Positions 1-8,065 of a stretch of DNA of 32,040 nucleotides are shown here, piece after piece (within the stretch, counting starts at the first letter, position 1; every line of letters begins with the position of its first letter). Origin of the DNA: Myxococcales bacterium (GTDB taxonomy: Bacteria; Myxococcota; Myxococcia; Myxococcales; JAKAPL01); contig JAKAPL010000044.1 of the NCBI GenBank assembly GCA_021807105.1, forward strand, positions 1 to 32,040. Reading direction: 5' to 3'. A program made the position numbers and the translations under genes. Below the pieces are notes generated by a model. The model was not told the origin of the DNA, did not search any database, and saw only the letters and a program-made list of their open reading frames with translations.

Positions 1-169
1 CCACAGCCCCGGCGGCGGATGGACAGTTCGCCCTTCTTCAGGCAGAACCTAACCCAACATCACGCGTGGACCCGGGGGGGGAATGCATCTGAGAAGCGGG
101 GGTCCCAAGCACGTGAGAGCCGACAGCCCGCGATCGATCGATGTCACGGGACGAACGATCCAACAGCCG

Positions 170-778
170 CGACAAATCGTCGATCACGCGGTCTCTTTGG
201 TCGGTTGCAAGCTCTCATCGGCCGATCACGCCGTCTCTTCGGTCGATTGCACGGTCTCCTCGGCCGATCACGCGGTCTCCTCGGTCGAGTGCAAGCTCTC
301 ATTTGTCGATTGCGCGGTCTCTTTGGTCGATCACGCGGTCTCCTCGGTCGATCACGCGGTCTCCTCGGTCGATTGCGCGGTCTCTTTGGTCGATTGCAAG
401 GTCTCATTTGTCGAGTGCAAGGTCTCCTCGGCCGAGTGCAAGGTCTCCTCGGCCGAGTGCAAGGTCTCCTCGGCCGAGTGCGCGGTCTCTTTGGTCAATC
501 ACGCGGTCTCTTTGGTCGATCACGCGGTCTCTTCGGTCGATCGCACCGTCTCTTTGGTCGATCACGCGGTCTACTTGGTCGAGTGCACGGTCTACTTGGT
601 CGAGTGCAAGGTCTCTTTGGTCGATCGCGCCGTCTCTTTGGTCGATCGCACGGTCTACTTGGCCGAGTGCACGGTCTACTTGGTCGATTGCACGGTCTCC
701 TTGGTCGAGTGCGCGGTCTACTTGGTCGAGTGCGCGGTCTCCTTGGTCGAGTGCGCGGTCTACTCGACCGATCCTCCC
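170..778. repeat. 21-bp tandem repeat array (minisatellite), 28 full units
   Basis: Units of exactly 21 bp run without any indel from 191 to 778 (28 units), with a degenerate unit at 170-190. Each unit begins GTCTC or GTCTA, continues with TTGGTCGA or CTCGGCCGA, and ends in variants such as TCACGCG, GTGCAAG, TTGCACG or GTGCGCG. Because 21 is seven codons, long open frames appear on both strands and encode heptad-like peptides (HAVSLVD, GLFGRSR, RALDQVD). Variation does not concentrate at the third position of any frame, so I treat the array as non-coding. The first 170 bases of the window hold nothing else I recognise. Confidence 0.9.
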
Positions 779-1024
779 GCCTCCGCCGATCTCCGTCCCC
801 GACGACACCCCTGCGGTCGCCCATCGAGACCCGCGGGTGTCCAGAACTTGGACAATCGTCCGTCCGTGCGCCGGCAAGCCGGCAGTGATGGAGTGAATGG
901 AGGAGTCGTACGGTGTGGGGAAACGGCGATGGACATCTGGGATTCCGCGCCACGAACATCCTTCGGAAGCCGTGGGCAGGCCGGCACGCTTGATCGGCGG
1001 TCGGGCGGGTGGAAGGGTGCGGCG

Positions 1025-1144
1025 GGTTCGCCATGCACCGGGGACGGCGAGTGCGCGAGCGGGATCTGCAGGGGGAGTTACTGCTGCGCAGGGACGTGCG
1101 GCACGTCGAGTCCGTGCAGGACGACGGAGTGCGACGCGAGCTGA
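1025..1144 (+). pseudogene. relic of a Cys-rich secreted protein
   Basis: One frame encodes about 39 residues with the pattern PCTGDGECASGICRGSYCC, then AGTCG and two more Cys, ending at a TGA. This disintegrin-like spacing is common in secreted and lipid-anchored proteins of Myxococcota. No start codon with a ribosome site lies directly upstream; the frame only continues back into the 21-bp repeat array. It is followed within 20 bp, in another frame, by an FG-GAP relic. I read the two as decayed remains of one or two surface-protein genes. It could be the real C-terminus of a repeat-containing protein beginning at 83, but I think that less likely. Confidence 0.45.
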
Positions 1145-1163
1145 ACGGGGGGAAAGGGGGAGG

Positions 1164-1307
1164 TTTGGGACGGCGGTGACGTACGGGGTGGGGAGCTATC
1201 CCACATCGGTGGCGATCGGGGACTTGAACGGGGACGGGAAGGCGGACCTGGCGGTGGCGAACTCGGGGAGCGCCACGGTGAGCGTGCTGCTGAACGAGTG
1301 TAAGTAG
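1164..1307 (+). pseudogene. relic of an FG-GAP/VCBS repeat protein (C-terminal blade)
   Basis: The translation contains one complete FG-GAP/VCBS unit: YPTSVAIGDLNGDGKADLAV, followed by ANSGSATVSVLLN. The DLNGDGKAD stretch is the calcium-binding loop typical of beta-propeller blades. Full proteins carry several blades after a signal peptide; here only the last blade and a natural C-terminus (NECK, stop TAG) remain. The upstream frame is unlike a protein, and the preceding Cys-rich relic is in another frame. It is most likely a fragment left by deletion or frameshift of a surface or adhesion protein. Confidence 0.55.
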
Positions 1308-1331
1308 GCGGCGGGGAGGGAGGGGGTTGAG

Positions 1332-1350
1332 AGGGGGGCTTTGCCCCCCT
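1332..1350 (+). terminator. GC hairpin after the FG-GAP relic
   Basis: An 8-bp perfect stem, AGGGGGGC paired with GCCCCCCT, encloses a TTT loop 25 bp after the FG-GAP stop. Only a short broken T run (GATTTTAT) follows 6 bp later, so a rho-independent terminator is possible but not certain. Confidence 0.5.
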
Positions 1351-1927
1351 GCGGGATTTTATCGCGCTTCCGGGGAGGTGAAAACGGGGACGGGGAGGCG
1401 GGGACGGACATCCGAAGCGTCTCGTGGTTACGGGCGGTTTGCGCGCGATCTCGTCTCGGCCCTGCTGACGGACATCGGGAGGGCGAACGGGATGAGCGGA
1501 CGGCCGGGTGCGCCGCGCGGCGGTGAGCGGCAGGGGAGAAGACGTTCGGCCCACCGCGCTCCCCCGGGGATCGCGCGGGTATCTTTGCGTCGTTGCTCGC
1601 GAATCCGGTTGTCCGTCCGTGCGTCTCCCGGGCGGAGGCGGGCGGGACGCCGGCCTCTCCCAGGAGAACCTCCCGCGCCGATCGGGAAGCTCCCCCGCAA
1701 CGACGGGCTGTTGCGCCGTTGGCACGGCTCGCGGGGTTCCTTCCGGGATCCATCAGCAGGAGCCGGCGCGAAAGGTCCAATCGTCCGGACGCAGGCAAAG
1801 GGAAGTCCCGAAATTGCCCGCTCGCTGCACGACTTGGCCGGGACCCAGCCTCCTGGACTCTTTGCCCGGTACAAACCTCCTCGAGGAAGTAGTAGACTCC
1901 GTCCTCATGATCGCTCGCGATTGATCC
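1351..1927. other. gene-poor interval upstream of smpB
   Basis: I find no convincing gene in these 577 bases. The open frames on both strands have arginine/proline-rich shadow composition and no recognisable family. Close to smpB there is a TAGACT hexamer (1893-1898) that could be a -10 element about 30 bp before the smpB ATG, but no -35 at normal spacing is evident. Confidence 0.5.
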
Positions 1928-2410
1928 ATGGCCCAGCAGGACGCCACCGAGGGACGCAAGGTCGTCGCGACGAACCGGTCCGCCCACTTCCGCTTCGCGA
2001 TCGAGGAGCGCGTCGAGGCCGGGCTCGTGCTCTCGGGGAGCGAGGTCAAGAGCCTCCGGGCGGGGAACGCGAACCTCGCGGACGCCTACGCGATCCCGAA
2101 GGGGGGCGAGCTGTTCCTCGTCAACTGCCGCATTGGCCCTTACGATCCCGCGGCGGCGCTCGGTCACGAGCCGACGCGCCCGCGCAAGCTGCTGCTCCGC
2201 CGCGCGGAGCTCTCCCGCCTCCTGAGCAAGGTGACCGAGCGCGGCTTCTCGCTCGTCCCCCTCCAGATCTACTTCAAGGGGGGGTACGCGAAGACCGAGA
2301 TCGCCCTCTGCAGGGGCAAGACGCATGAGGACCGGCGCGAGGACATCAAGGCGCGCGAGACCCGCCGCGAGATCGACCGGGCGATGAAGGGCGCGAGGGC
2401 GCGCCGGTAG
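1928..2410 (+). CDS. smpB: SsrA-binding protein SmpB
   Basis: SmpB binds tmRNA and delivers it to stalled ribosomes for trans-translation in the cytoplasm. The 160-residue product matches the family along its length: the beta-barrel segment EAGLVLSGSEVKSLRAGNAN, then GELFLVNCRIGPY, HEPTRPRKLLL, the LVPLQIYFKGGYAK strand, and the basic C-terminal tail (GKTHEDRREDIK, then ARETRREIDRAMK) that enters the mRNA path of the ribosome. The ATG at 1928 gives an N-terminus of family length. No strong Shine-Dalgarno sequence precedes it. The gene is convergent with the YgfK-like gene, with only 42 bp between stops. No tmRNA gene is in the window. Confidence 0.97.
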   Translation: MAQQDATEGRKVVATNRSAHFRFAIEERVEAGLVLSGSEVKSLRAGNANLADAYAIPKGGELFLVNCRIGPYDPAAALGHEPTRPRKLLLRRAELSRLLSKVTERGFSLVPLQIYFKGGYAKTEIALCRGKTHEDRREDIKARETRREIDRAMKGARARR

Positions 2411-2452
2411 GAACCGGGGGCGTCCAAGACGACGAGCCGACTCCCCGCGCGA

Positions 2453-4402
2453 TCAGCCGGCCCCCGCCCGGACCGGGTTCATGCCGGGCCCGTCGAGGAG
2501 CGAGCGCCGGAGCGCGTCCATCAGGCGAAAGTAGGTCAGATCCACTTCGGGGCCGGCCACCCCTTGCGCGGGCAAGTCGAGATCGCCGGCGAGGAAGACG
2601 AGGTGGAACCCGTCCCCGGCGAAGATCGCCCCATCCTCCGTCACCGTGAGAACGAAGTCGCGTCCCCCGAACCGCGCGTCCACGACGTCGATGCCTTCGC
2701 GCCGCTCCAGATGGAAGCCGTCCCGCGGCTTCGCGTGCAGGAAGGCCGCGTAGCTCCCGTAGAAGCGCGGCTTCACGACGTAGGGGCCCCCGTCCTCGGG
2801 GCAGAAGACGTCGCAGTTGCCGCAGTCGTTGCAGAAGTCGGCGAAGTTTCCGAACTGGCGCGCCCCCGCGATCCGGAGCGAGCCGGCGGCCCGCCTTTGC
2901 CACCCGCCTCTCTCCTGGCGCAGGAGGACGATGGGGATCTCGCCCTCCGGCAGGGCGAAGGCGAAATTCGCGTCGTTCGGGCATGCCGGGACGCACAGGT
3001 CGCAGGAGAGGCAGTCGAACCCTTCGAGCGCGCGGCCGACCTTGCGCGGAGGCTTCGCGTGCGCGGCGGAGGCGAAGCGGGGCTCTTCGAGCACGCGGGC
3101 GGCGTAGCGGCGGGAGTTCTCGACGCGCGCCTGGGCGAGGCTCGCCCCCGGGGCGCCGCCCGCGGCCCGATGCGTCGCGGCCACGAACGCGTCGATGGTC
3201 CTCGCCCCGGCGGCCTGCATCCGGGCGGCGAGCTCCGCCAGGTAGCCCGCCATCCGCCCGTAGCCGCCGGGCCGCAGGAGATCGCTGCACGCGGTGACCG
3301 GGACGAGGCCCGCCGCGACCGCGTCCGGGAAGTTCTTCCGGTCGACGCCCCCGGAGAAGGAGATGGGCAGCGTCCCCCCGAACGCCTCGCGGAAGCGGGC
3401 GACGAGCTGCATCGCGAGCACGTGGAGCGGCGGTCCGGACAGGTACGCGCGCGACTCGCCGCGGGGGAGGAAGTCCCCGCGGTTCTCGACGACCAGCGTG
3501 TTCGTGAGCTTCACGCCGAAGGAGAGACCCAGCGAGGCGGCCTTCTCGGAGAGCCGCCCCGTCAGATCGATCGCCTGGCCGAGGCCCGGATCGCCCGCGA
3601 ACACCTCCTCGGGAACGCGATCGGCGTAGCCGAGGACGTCGTGGACGATGCGCCGCGTCTCCCCGGCGCCGAGGAGGGTCGGGTTGAGCTTGACGATCAC
3701 GTGGAACCGGTACGCCTCCATGAGGAAGCCGGCCATCTCTTCGATCTGTTCCGGCGGGCAGCCGTGGAAGGTGGAGAGGGTGACCGACCGCGCCACGCCG
3801 GTCGCGAAGTCGAGGTCCCGCGCGGCGCCGAAGGCCGCGGGGATCTCCCGCCGCAGGCGATCGACGATCGGACGCGCGTCGCGCATGCCGGAGAGGAAGG
3901 TCCGGACGCGCTCGCTCGTGAGGCCGGCGAGGTCGTAGCCGGCGGAGAGGTCGAAGGCGAAGCGCGTGAAGCTCTCCGGGAGGCCGAGCTCCCCGCTGCC
4001 CGCCAGCAGCTCGATGAGCATCGAGCCCTTCACGTACTCGACGAGCGACTCCTCGAGCGAGAGCTCCTGGCTCCACTCGACGTTGTAGCCGGGGCCCCGC
4101 ATGTCGATGCACGGACGCGGGATCTTCAGCCGATCGTTCGCCTGGACGGTCTTCAGCTCGAAGATGCGCGCGCCGGCGAGGAAGCCGAGCACGAGGTTCT
4201 GGGCGAGCTGCGTGTGCGGTCCCGCCGCGGGGCCGGCCGGGGTCGCGCAGGGGCGGCCGTGGAGCGCGACCGAGAGGTCGAGCCCCTCCGGCGCGCGGGC
4301 GAAGCGACGGGCGGGGAGATCGAAGATCGGGCCGCCTCGGGAGAGCTCGGAGTGAAGTCGCGCGCAGAGGGCTCCGAGGGGGGCCGGGACGAGGTCGGCC
4401 AC
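2453..4402 (-). CDS. YgfK-like iron-sulfur protein lacking the GltD-type flavin domain
   Basis: The 649-residue product resembles YgfK, called a putative selenate reductase subunit and linked in other bacteria to selenium-dependent molybdenum hydroxylase and purine genes. Residues 45-400 form the dihydroorotate-dehydrogenase-like part (CATPAGPAAGPHTQLAQN, FELKTVQ, TLSTFHGCPPEQIE, VKLNPTLLG, GVKLTNTL, SGGVDRKNF). Two ferredoxin motifs follow: Cys464/467/470/474 and Cys524/527/530/534. E. coli YgfK is about 1030 residues with a GltD-like FAD/NAD(P) domain between these parts; here only about 60 residues separate them. I chose the GTG at 4402, one base after the deoB stop, since the longer frame overlaps deoB. 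Translational coupling to deoB is likely. Its true substrate is unknown. Confidence 0.8.
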   Translation of the reverse strand: MADLVPAPLGALCARLHSELSRGGPIFDLPARRFARAPEGLDLSVALHGRPCATPAGPAAGPHTQLAQNLVLGFLAGARIFELKTVQANDRLKIPRPCIDMRGPGYNVEWSQELSLEESLVEYVKGSMLIELLAGSGELGLPESFTRFAFDLSAGYDLAGLTSERVRTFLSGMRDARPIVDRLRREIPAAFGAARDLDFATGVARSVTLSTFHGCPPEQIEEMAGFLMEAYRFHVIVKLNPTLLGAGETRRIVHDVLGYADRVPEEVFAGDPGLGQAIDLTGRLSEKAASLGLSFGVKLTNTLVVENRGDFLPRGESRAYLSGPPLHVLAMQLVARFREAFGGTLPISFSGGVDRKNFPDAVAAGLVPVTACSDLLRPGGYGRMAGYLAELAARMQAAGARTIDAFVAATHRAAGGAPGASLAQARVENSRRYAARVLEEPRFASAAHAKPPRKVGRALEGFDCLSCDLCVPACPNDANFAFALPEGEIPIVLLRQERGGWQRRAAGSLRIAGARQFGNFADFCNDCGNCDVFCPEDGGPYVVKPRFYGSYAAFLHAKPRDGFHLERREGIDVVDARFGGRDFVLTVTEDGAIFAGDGFHLVFLAGDLDLPAQGVAGPEVDLTYFRLMDALRRSLLDGPGMNPVRAGAG

Positions 4403-4403
4403 T

Positions 4404-5570
4404 TCAGGACAGCGCGGGGAGGAAGCTGGTCCCCGCGTCCATGGGCGGGAGGCCAAAGTGGGCGAGGAGCGTCGCCCCGAGGTCCGCGAAGGTCGCCCGC
4501 ACGCCGAGCGGCCGGCCGGGGGCTCCGGGGGAGTGAGCGAGCAGGGGCACATACTCGCGCGAGTGATCCGTCGAGGGGCTCGTCGGGTCGCAGCCGTGGT
4601 CCGCGGTGATCACGAACCGGTCGCCGGGAGCGAGGCGCGCGAGCAGCGAGGGGAGCGCGGAATCGAACTCCTCGAGCGCCCGCCGGTAGCCGGCCACGTC
4701 GTTGCGATGTCCGTACCGCATGTCGAAGTCCACGAGGTTCACGAAGAGCAGCCCCTCTCGGACCTCCCCGAGCAGGTCGCGCGTTCGCGCGAGGCCGTCC
4801 GTGTTCCCCTCGGTGTGGATCGACCGCGCGATGCCGCGGCCGCAGAAGATGTCCGGGATCTTGCCCACCCCGACGACCGGGATGCCCGCGCGGGCGAGGC
4901 GATCGAGGGCCAGCTCGCCTGGAGGCGGCAGCGAGAAGTCCCTCCGGTTGTACGTGCGGCGAAAGGCGCCCTTCTCGCCGACGAAGGGGCGGGCGATCAC
5001 CCGCGCGACCTGCCAGGGATCGAGGAGGCGCCGCGCCGCCTCGCACCAAGCGTAGAGCGTCTCCAGGGGGACGGTCCGCTCGTGGGCGGCGACCTGGAAG
5101 ACCGAATCCGCGGACGTGTAGAGGATCGGTTTGCCGGTGCGCTGGTGCTCCTCGCCGAGCCGCTCGATGATCTCGGTGCCGCTCGCCGCCTCGTTGCCGA
5201 GCACGCCGGGCGCGCCGATCGCTCTTTGCCAGGGTTCGACGATCTCCTTCGGGAAGCCGTTCGGGAAGAGGGCGAGGGGGCGGGCGAGGACGAGCCCCAT
5301 CATCTCCCAGTGGCCGGTCGTCGTGTCCTTTCCTGGCGACGCCTCGGCCATCTTCCCGAAGGAGGCCAGGGGCGCGCCGGCGGGGGGGATGCCGGCGAGC
5401 GGCGCGATGGAGCCGAGGCCGAGGGCGGCGAGGTTCGGCAGGCGGAGCCCGCCGGGCGATCGCGCGAGGTGGCCGAGCGTGTCGCGGCCGGCGTCCCCGT
5501 ACCGGGCCGCGTCGGGGAGCGGCCCGATGCCGACCGAATCCAGGACGAGGATGACGAACCTGCCGGGCAT
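4404..5570 (-). CDS. deoB: phosphopentomutase
   Basis: DeoB interconverts ribose or deoxyribose 1-phosphate and 5-phosphate in nucleoside salvage, using two Mn ions. The 388-residue product has the alkaline-phosphatase-superfamily metal ligand Asp11 ([11 protein letters not shown]), the phosphorylated threonine loop [10 protein letters not shown] (Thr85 matches the phospho-Thr of characterised enzymes), [14 protein letters not shown], and the C-terminal metal site [20 protein letters not shown]. The ATG at 5570 puts [12 protein letters not shown] at the N-terminus as in homologues; the longer frame begins at a TTG. The stop is one base from the GTG of the YgfK-like gene, so the two are probably cotranscribed, tying that protein loosely to nucleoside or purine catabolism. 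Confidence 0.96.
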   Translation of the reverse strand: MPGRFVILVLDSVGIGPLPDAARYGDAGRDTLGHLARSPGGLRLPNLAALGLGSIAPLAGIPPAGAPLASFGKMAEASPGKDTTTGHWEMMGLVLARPLALFPNGFPKEIVEPWQRAIGAPGVLGNEAASGTEIIERLGEEHQRTGKPILYTSADSVFQVAAHERTVPLETLYAWCEAARRLLDPWQVARVIARPFVGEKGAFRRTYNRRDFSLPPPGELALDRLARAGIPVVGVGKIPDIFCGRGIARSIHTEGNTDGLARTRDLLGEVREGLLFVNLVDFDMRYGHRNDVAGYRRALEEFDSALPSLLARLAPGDRFVITADHGCDPTSPSTDHSREYVPLLAHSPGAPGRPLGVRATFADLGATLLAHFGLPPMDAGTSFLPALS

Positions 5571-5689
5571 GGCGGTCAGTGAAGCAAGAATCGAGCACGG
5601 GGGCAACCGCCGGGGTCACCCCGAGCGAGTGCCCCGGGGGGAGGGGGACCTCCAGAGAGCCCGAGGATGGCCTCGACGACCCCTCCGCT

Positions 5690-6349
5690 TCATGGGCTCG
5701 CGTGGTCGAGCGACGCGCGGATGGTGGCCTTGACCTCCCCGTCGGGCTCGACGACGAGCCGCCGAGAGAGGACGGCCCTCGCCTTCGGGCCGCCGATCCC
5801 CCCGAGCGCCTCGGCCGTCGCGATGCGAACGGTCACGTCGGGGCTCGCGAGCTCCGGGACGAGACGAGGAATCGCGGCCGCCCCCTGCGCGCGGGCGAGG
5901 GTGAAGATGGCCGTGCGCAGGAAGAGCGGCGCCGCGTCGGTCCGGTCGAGGACCATGTGCAGCTCGGCGATGCCTCGCGCGTCGTGGAGGTCGCCCATGG
6001 CCGCGAGGGCGCGCGCCCGCAATCCCGGGGATTCGCGAGGATCATGGAAGATGTCGTGGAGGGCCTGGTAGACGCCCGGCTGGCGCAGCTCCGAGGCCGG
6101 CGGGGGCGGCCGGCCCTCGCCGAGGAGCGCTTCGACATGGGCCCGGCGAAGCTGCTCCGAGGAGAGGGGCGCGGGGGCCGGCGTGGGCGCCCAGGCCTGC
6201 GCCGGAAGGGTTGGGGCCATCGCGGCCATCGCCGAGTTCGCCGGCGGGCCATCGGGCATCGCCTGTGGCTGGATGTTCTCCGGGCCGCTCGCGGCGGGCC
6301 CCGCGCAGGCGGCGATCAGGATCAGGGGGAGGGGAAGAGGGCGGCGCAC
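5690..6349 (-). CDS. HEAT-repeat lipoprotein
   Basis: The 219-residue product has a short hydrophobic leader ending in LILIAAC, a good lipobox with Cys15 as the lipidated residue. A Pro/Ala-rich linker (about 20-70) follows, then four or so HEAT-like helical repeats from about 85 to the end (for example LRARALAAMGDLHDARGIAE and VRIATAEALGGIGGPKARAV). Such repeats act as protein-binding scaffolds, here probably on the periplasmic side of a membrane. No catalytic motif is visible. It lies 119 bp upstream of deoB on the same strand and is divergent from fabZ. The specific role is unknown. Confidence 0.8.
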   Translation of the reverse strand: MRRPLPLPLILIAACAGPAASGPENIQPQAMPDGPPANSAMAAMAPTLPAQAWAPTPAPAPLSSEQLRRAHVEALLGEGRPPPPASELRQPGVYQALHDIFHDPRESPGLRARALAAMGDLHDARGIAELHMVLDRTDAAPLFLRTAIFTLARAQGAAAIPRLVPELASPDVTVRIATAEALGGIGGPKARAVLSRRLVVEPDGEVKATIRASLDHASP

Positions 6350-6374
6350 GAGACGTAAGCGTACTCCCGAGGGG

Positions 6375-6438
6375 CGGGCACGGGAAGCCTTCGCCGCGTC
6401 GGGCGTCGCCGCGTCGCGTCCTTAAGGACCCGTGCCCG
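6375..6438. promoter_or_regulatory. long inverted repeat in the divergent intergenic region
   Basis: Perfect 10-bp arms CGGGCACGGG (6375-6384) and CCCGTGCCCG (6429-6438) enclose 44 bp that contain a further 12-bp palindrome, GTCCTTAAGGAC (6418-6429). The structure lies between the HEAT lipoprotein gene and fabZ. It could be an operator pair or an RNA hairpin; nothing identifies a regulator. Confidence 0.4.
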
Positions 6439-6585
6439 ATGAGGTTCAGGGGCTCGGGCAGGGGTGCGGGAACGAGGGGGCGCCCCTGTCGGACGTCGCT
6501 CGCGGGCCGGGGAGCGTCCGTCCGGGTGAGCTCGGCGCTCGGAGCGGTCGCGCTGGGTCTTCGGCACCCCGAGGTCGCGCTGTGC

Positions 6586-6591
6586 TAGTCT
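6586..6591 (+). promoter_or_regulatory. putative -10 element of fabZ-lpxA (leaderless start)
   Basis: TAGTCT lies only 8 bp before the fabZ ATG, and no Shine-Dalgarno sequence is present between them. If used, transcription would start at or next to the ATG and give a leaderless mRNA. No clear -35 is visible 17 bp upstream, so this is tentative. Confidence 0.35.
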
Positions 6592-6599
6592 GGCGTCCC

Positions 6600-7043
6600 A
6601 TGTTCGATATCCGGGAGATCCAGCGGCTCCTTCCGCATCGCTTCCCTTTCCTGATGGTCGACCGGGTGATCGACTTCCAGGAGGGGCACCGGATCTCGGC
6701 CTACAAGAACGTCAGCGCCGGCGAGCCGTTCTTCTCCGGCCACTTCCCGGGCCGGCCCGTCATGCCGGGCGTCCTGATCGTCGAGGCGCTCGCCCAGGCC
6801 GCGGCGTTGCTCGCCTTCAAGAGCGCCGGCCGCGCGGAGGGTCAGATCGTCTATCTCATGGGCCTCGATGCGGTCCGCTTCCGGCGGCCCGTCGTGCCGG
6901 GCGATCGCCTGGACCTTTCGGTCGAGAGCCTCAAACGCAAGGGGAGGATCTGGAAGATGCGCGGGGAGGCTCGGGTTGCGGGCCAGCTCTGCTGCGAGGC
7001 CGAGATGCTGGCGACGGTGGTGGAAGAAGGGCAGGAGAGCTGA
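6600..7043 (+). CDS. fabZ: 3-hydroxyacyl-ACP dehydratase FabZ
   Basis: FabZ dehydrates (3R)-hydroxyacyl-ACP to trans-2-enoyl-ACP in the cytosolic fatty acid cycle. The 147-residue hot-dog-fold product begins [20 protein letters not shown], and has the active-site His48 in [15 protein letters not shown] and the catalytic Glu62 in LIVEALAQ. The ATG at 6600 gives the normal family N-terminus; longer in-frame starts have no family support. Its TGA is directly followed by the lpxA ATG, a common arrangement that couples chain elongation to lipid A synthesis, since both enzymes compete for hydroxyacyl-ACP. Confidence 0.96.
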   Translation: MFDIREIQRLLPHRFPFLMVDRVIDFQEGHRISAYKNVSAGEPFFSGHFPGRPVMPGVLIVEALAQAAALLAFKSAGRAEGQIVYLMGLDAVRFRRPVVPGDRLDLSVESLKRKGRIWKMRGEARVAGQLCCEAEMLATVVEEGQES

Positions 7044-7817
7044 ATGCTCATCCACCCGACCGCGATCATCGACCGGCACGCGGAGCTGGACACGACGGTC
7101 TCCGTGGGCCCCTACGCCGTCATCGGCCCCAAGGTGAAGATCGGGCCCGGGACGGTCATCGGGCCGCACGCGGTCATCGAAGGGGACACCCGGATCGGCG
7201 CGGAGAACCGGATCTTCCAGTTCGCCGCGCTCGGGGCGATCCCCCAGGATCTCAAGTACGCCGGCGAGGAGACGAAGCTCGTCCTCGGCGACCGGAACCA
7301 GGTGCGCGAGTTCGCGACGCTCCACCTCGGGACCGCGGCCGGCGGCGGCGTGACGAGCGTGGGGAACGCCAACCTGTTCATGGCCTGCTCGCACGTGGCC
7401 CACGACTGCCGGGTCGGCGACGGCGTGATCCTCGCGAACAGCGCCGCCCTCGCCGGCCACGTCCAGGTGGCCGACCACGCGGTGCTCGGGGGCCTCTCGG
7501 CGGTCCACCAGTTCACCCGCATCGGCATCCACGCGTTTATCTCCGGCGGCGCGATGGTCACGATGGACATCCCGCCCTACTGCACGGCGCAGGGCGATCG
7601 CGCGCAGCTCGCGGGCGTGAACACCATCGGCCTCACCCGGCACGGCTTCTCCGCCGAGGCCGTCGCCCGCGTCCGCGCCGCCTACAAGATCCTCTTCCGC
7701 TCCCGCCTCGGCCTGCGGGAGGCTCTCGCGCAGGTGCGGGCGGAATTCGCGGGCCACGGAGAGATCGACGCGCTCGTGGACTTCATCGAGGGCAGCGCGC
7801 GGGGGATTGCACGCTGA
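7044..7817 (+). CDS. lpxA: UDP-N-acetylglucosamine 3-O-acyltransferase LpxA
   Basis: LpxA transfers a 3-hydroxyacyl chain from ACP to UDP-GlcNAc, the first step of lipid A synthesis. The 257-residue product opens IHPTAIIDRHAELDTTVSVG and shows left-handed beta-helix hexapeptide repeats through about residue 190 (VGPYAVIGPKVKIGPGTVIG). The catalytic base is His120 in SHVAHDCRVGDG, matching His125 of E. coli. A C-terminal helical domain (KILFRSRLGLREALAQVRAE) completes it. Length is normal (E. coli 262). Translation is likely coupled to fabZ. Its presence shows an LPS-producing outer membrane. A strong hairpin 54 bp after the stop may terminate the operon. Confidence 0.97.
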   Translation: MLIHPTAIIDRHAELDTTVSVGPYAVIGPKVKIGPGTVIGPHAVIEGDTRIGAENRIFQFAALGAIPQDLKYAGEETKLVLGDRNQVREFATLHLGTAAGGGVTSVGNANLFMACSHVAHDCRVGDGVILANSAALAGHVQVADHAVLGGLSAVHQFTRIGIHAFISGGAMVTMDIPPYCTAQGDRAQLAGVNTIGLTRHGFSAEAVARVRAAYKILFRSRLGLREALAQVRAEFAGHGEIDALVDFIEGSARGIAR

Positions 7818-7824
7818 GGTTGAA

Positions 7825-7961
7825 CCCGTCTTATTCACGGTCCGGCTGCTGCGGCGTCCGATCCCACGCCTTTGCAGGGGAGGCTTGTCTCCCCTGCAAA
7901 CGACCCGGGAGAGGCACTTCAGATACGCCTCGGTGGTGGTTGAATCCGCCGCGCCGCCGAA
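7825..7961. mobile_element. MITE-like element, family 1, degenerate copy
   Basis: The first 47 bp, starting CCCGTCTTATTCACGGT then CCGGCTGCTGCGGCGTCC, are nearly identical to the start of the complete element at 16716. Similarity resumes weakly around TACGCCTCGGTGG (7924 onward). The right inverted terminus seen in the other copy is not recognisable here, so the copy is degraded or truncated on that side. It contains the 12-bp hairpin at 7871-7900. It begins 7 bp after the lpxA stop. Confidence 0.7.
7871..7900 (+). terminator. strong hairpin downstream of lpxA
   Basis: A perfect 12-bp stem, TTTGCAGGGGAG (7871-7882) against CTCCCCTGCAAA (7889-7900), has a 6-base loop GCTTGT. No T tract follows, so it may be an mRNA 3'-end stabiliser or a rho-assisted stop. 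It lies within the family 1 repeat element. Confidence 0.55.
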
Positions 7962-7986
7962 GCGTCAGAGCGGGAGAAACAGAGGG

Positions 7987-8015
7987 TTGACCGCCCGCGG
8001 GCGGCGGGCTAGAAC
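7987..8015 (+). promoter_or_regulatory. sigma-70-type promoter of the beta-helix-like lipoprotein gene
   Basis: TTGACC (7987-7992), 17-bp spacer, TAGAAC (8010-8015). Transcription would start near 8022, about 44 bp before the ATG, which is preceded by a GGGAG ribosome site. Confidence 0.7.
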
Positions 8016-8065
8016 AGCGGTCGTTCGCAACACGCGGAATTCTTTTCCCTGAAGGGAGAGCAACA

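Noticed and set aside
170..778. CRISPR array
   Set aside because: Units are contiguous with no unique spacers and no cas genes are present; the same holds for 31780-32031.
83..896. Three overlapping plus-strand frames with heptad repeats, candidate repeat proteins
   Set aside because: All arise from the 21-bp period (7 codons). No frame has third-position bias, a signal peptide or a ribosome site.
1196..2326. A 376-residue minus-strand frame over the smpB upstream region
   Set aside because: It is antisense to smpB for much of its length and shows no family resemblance.
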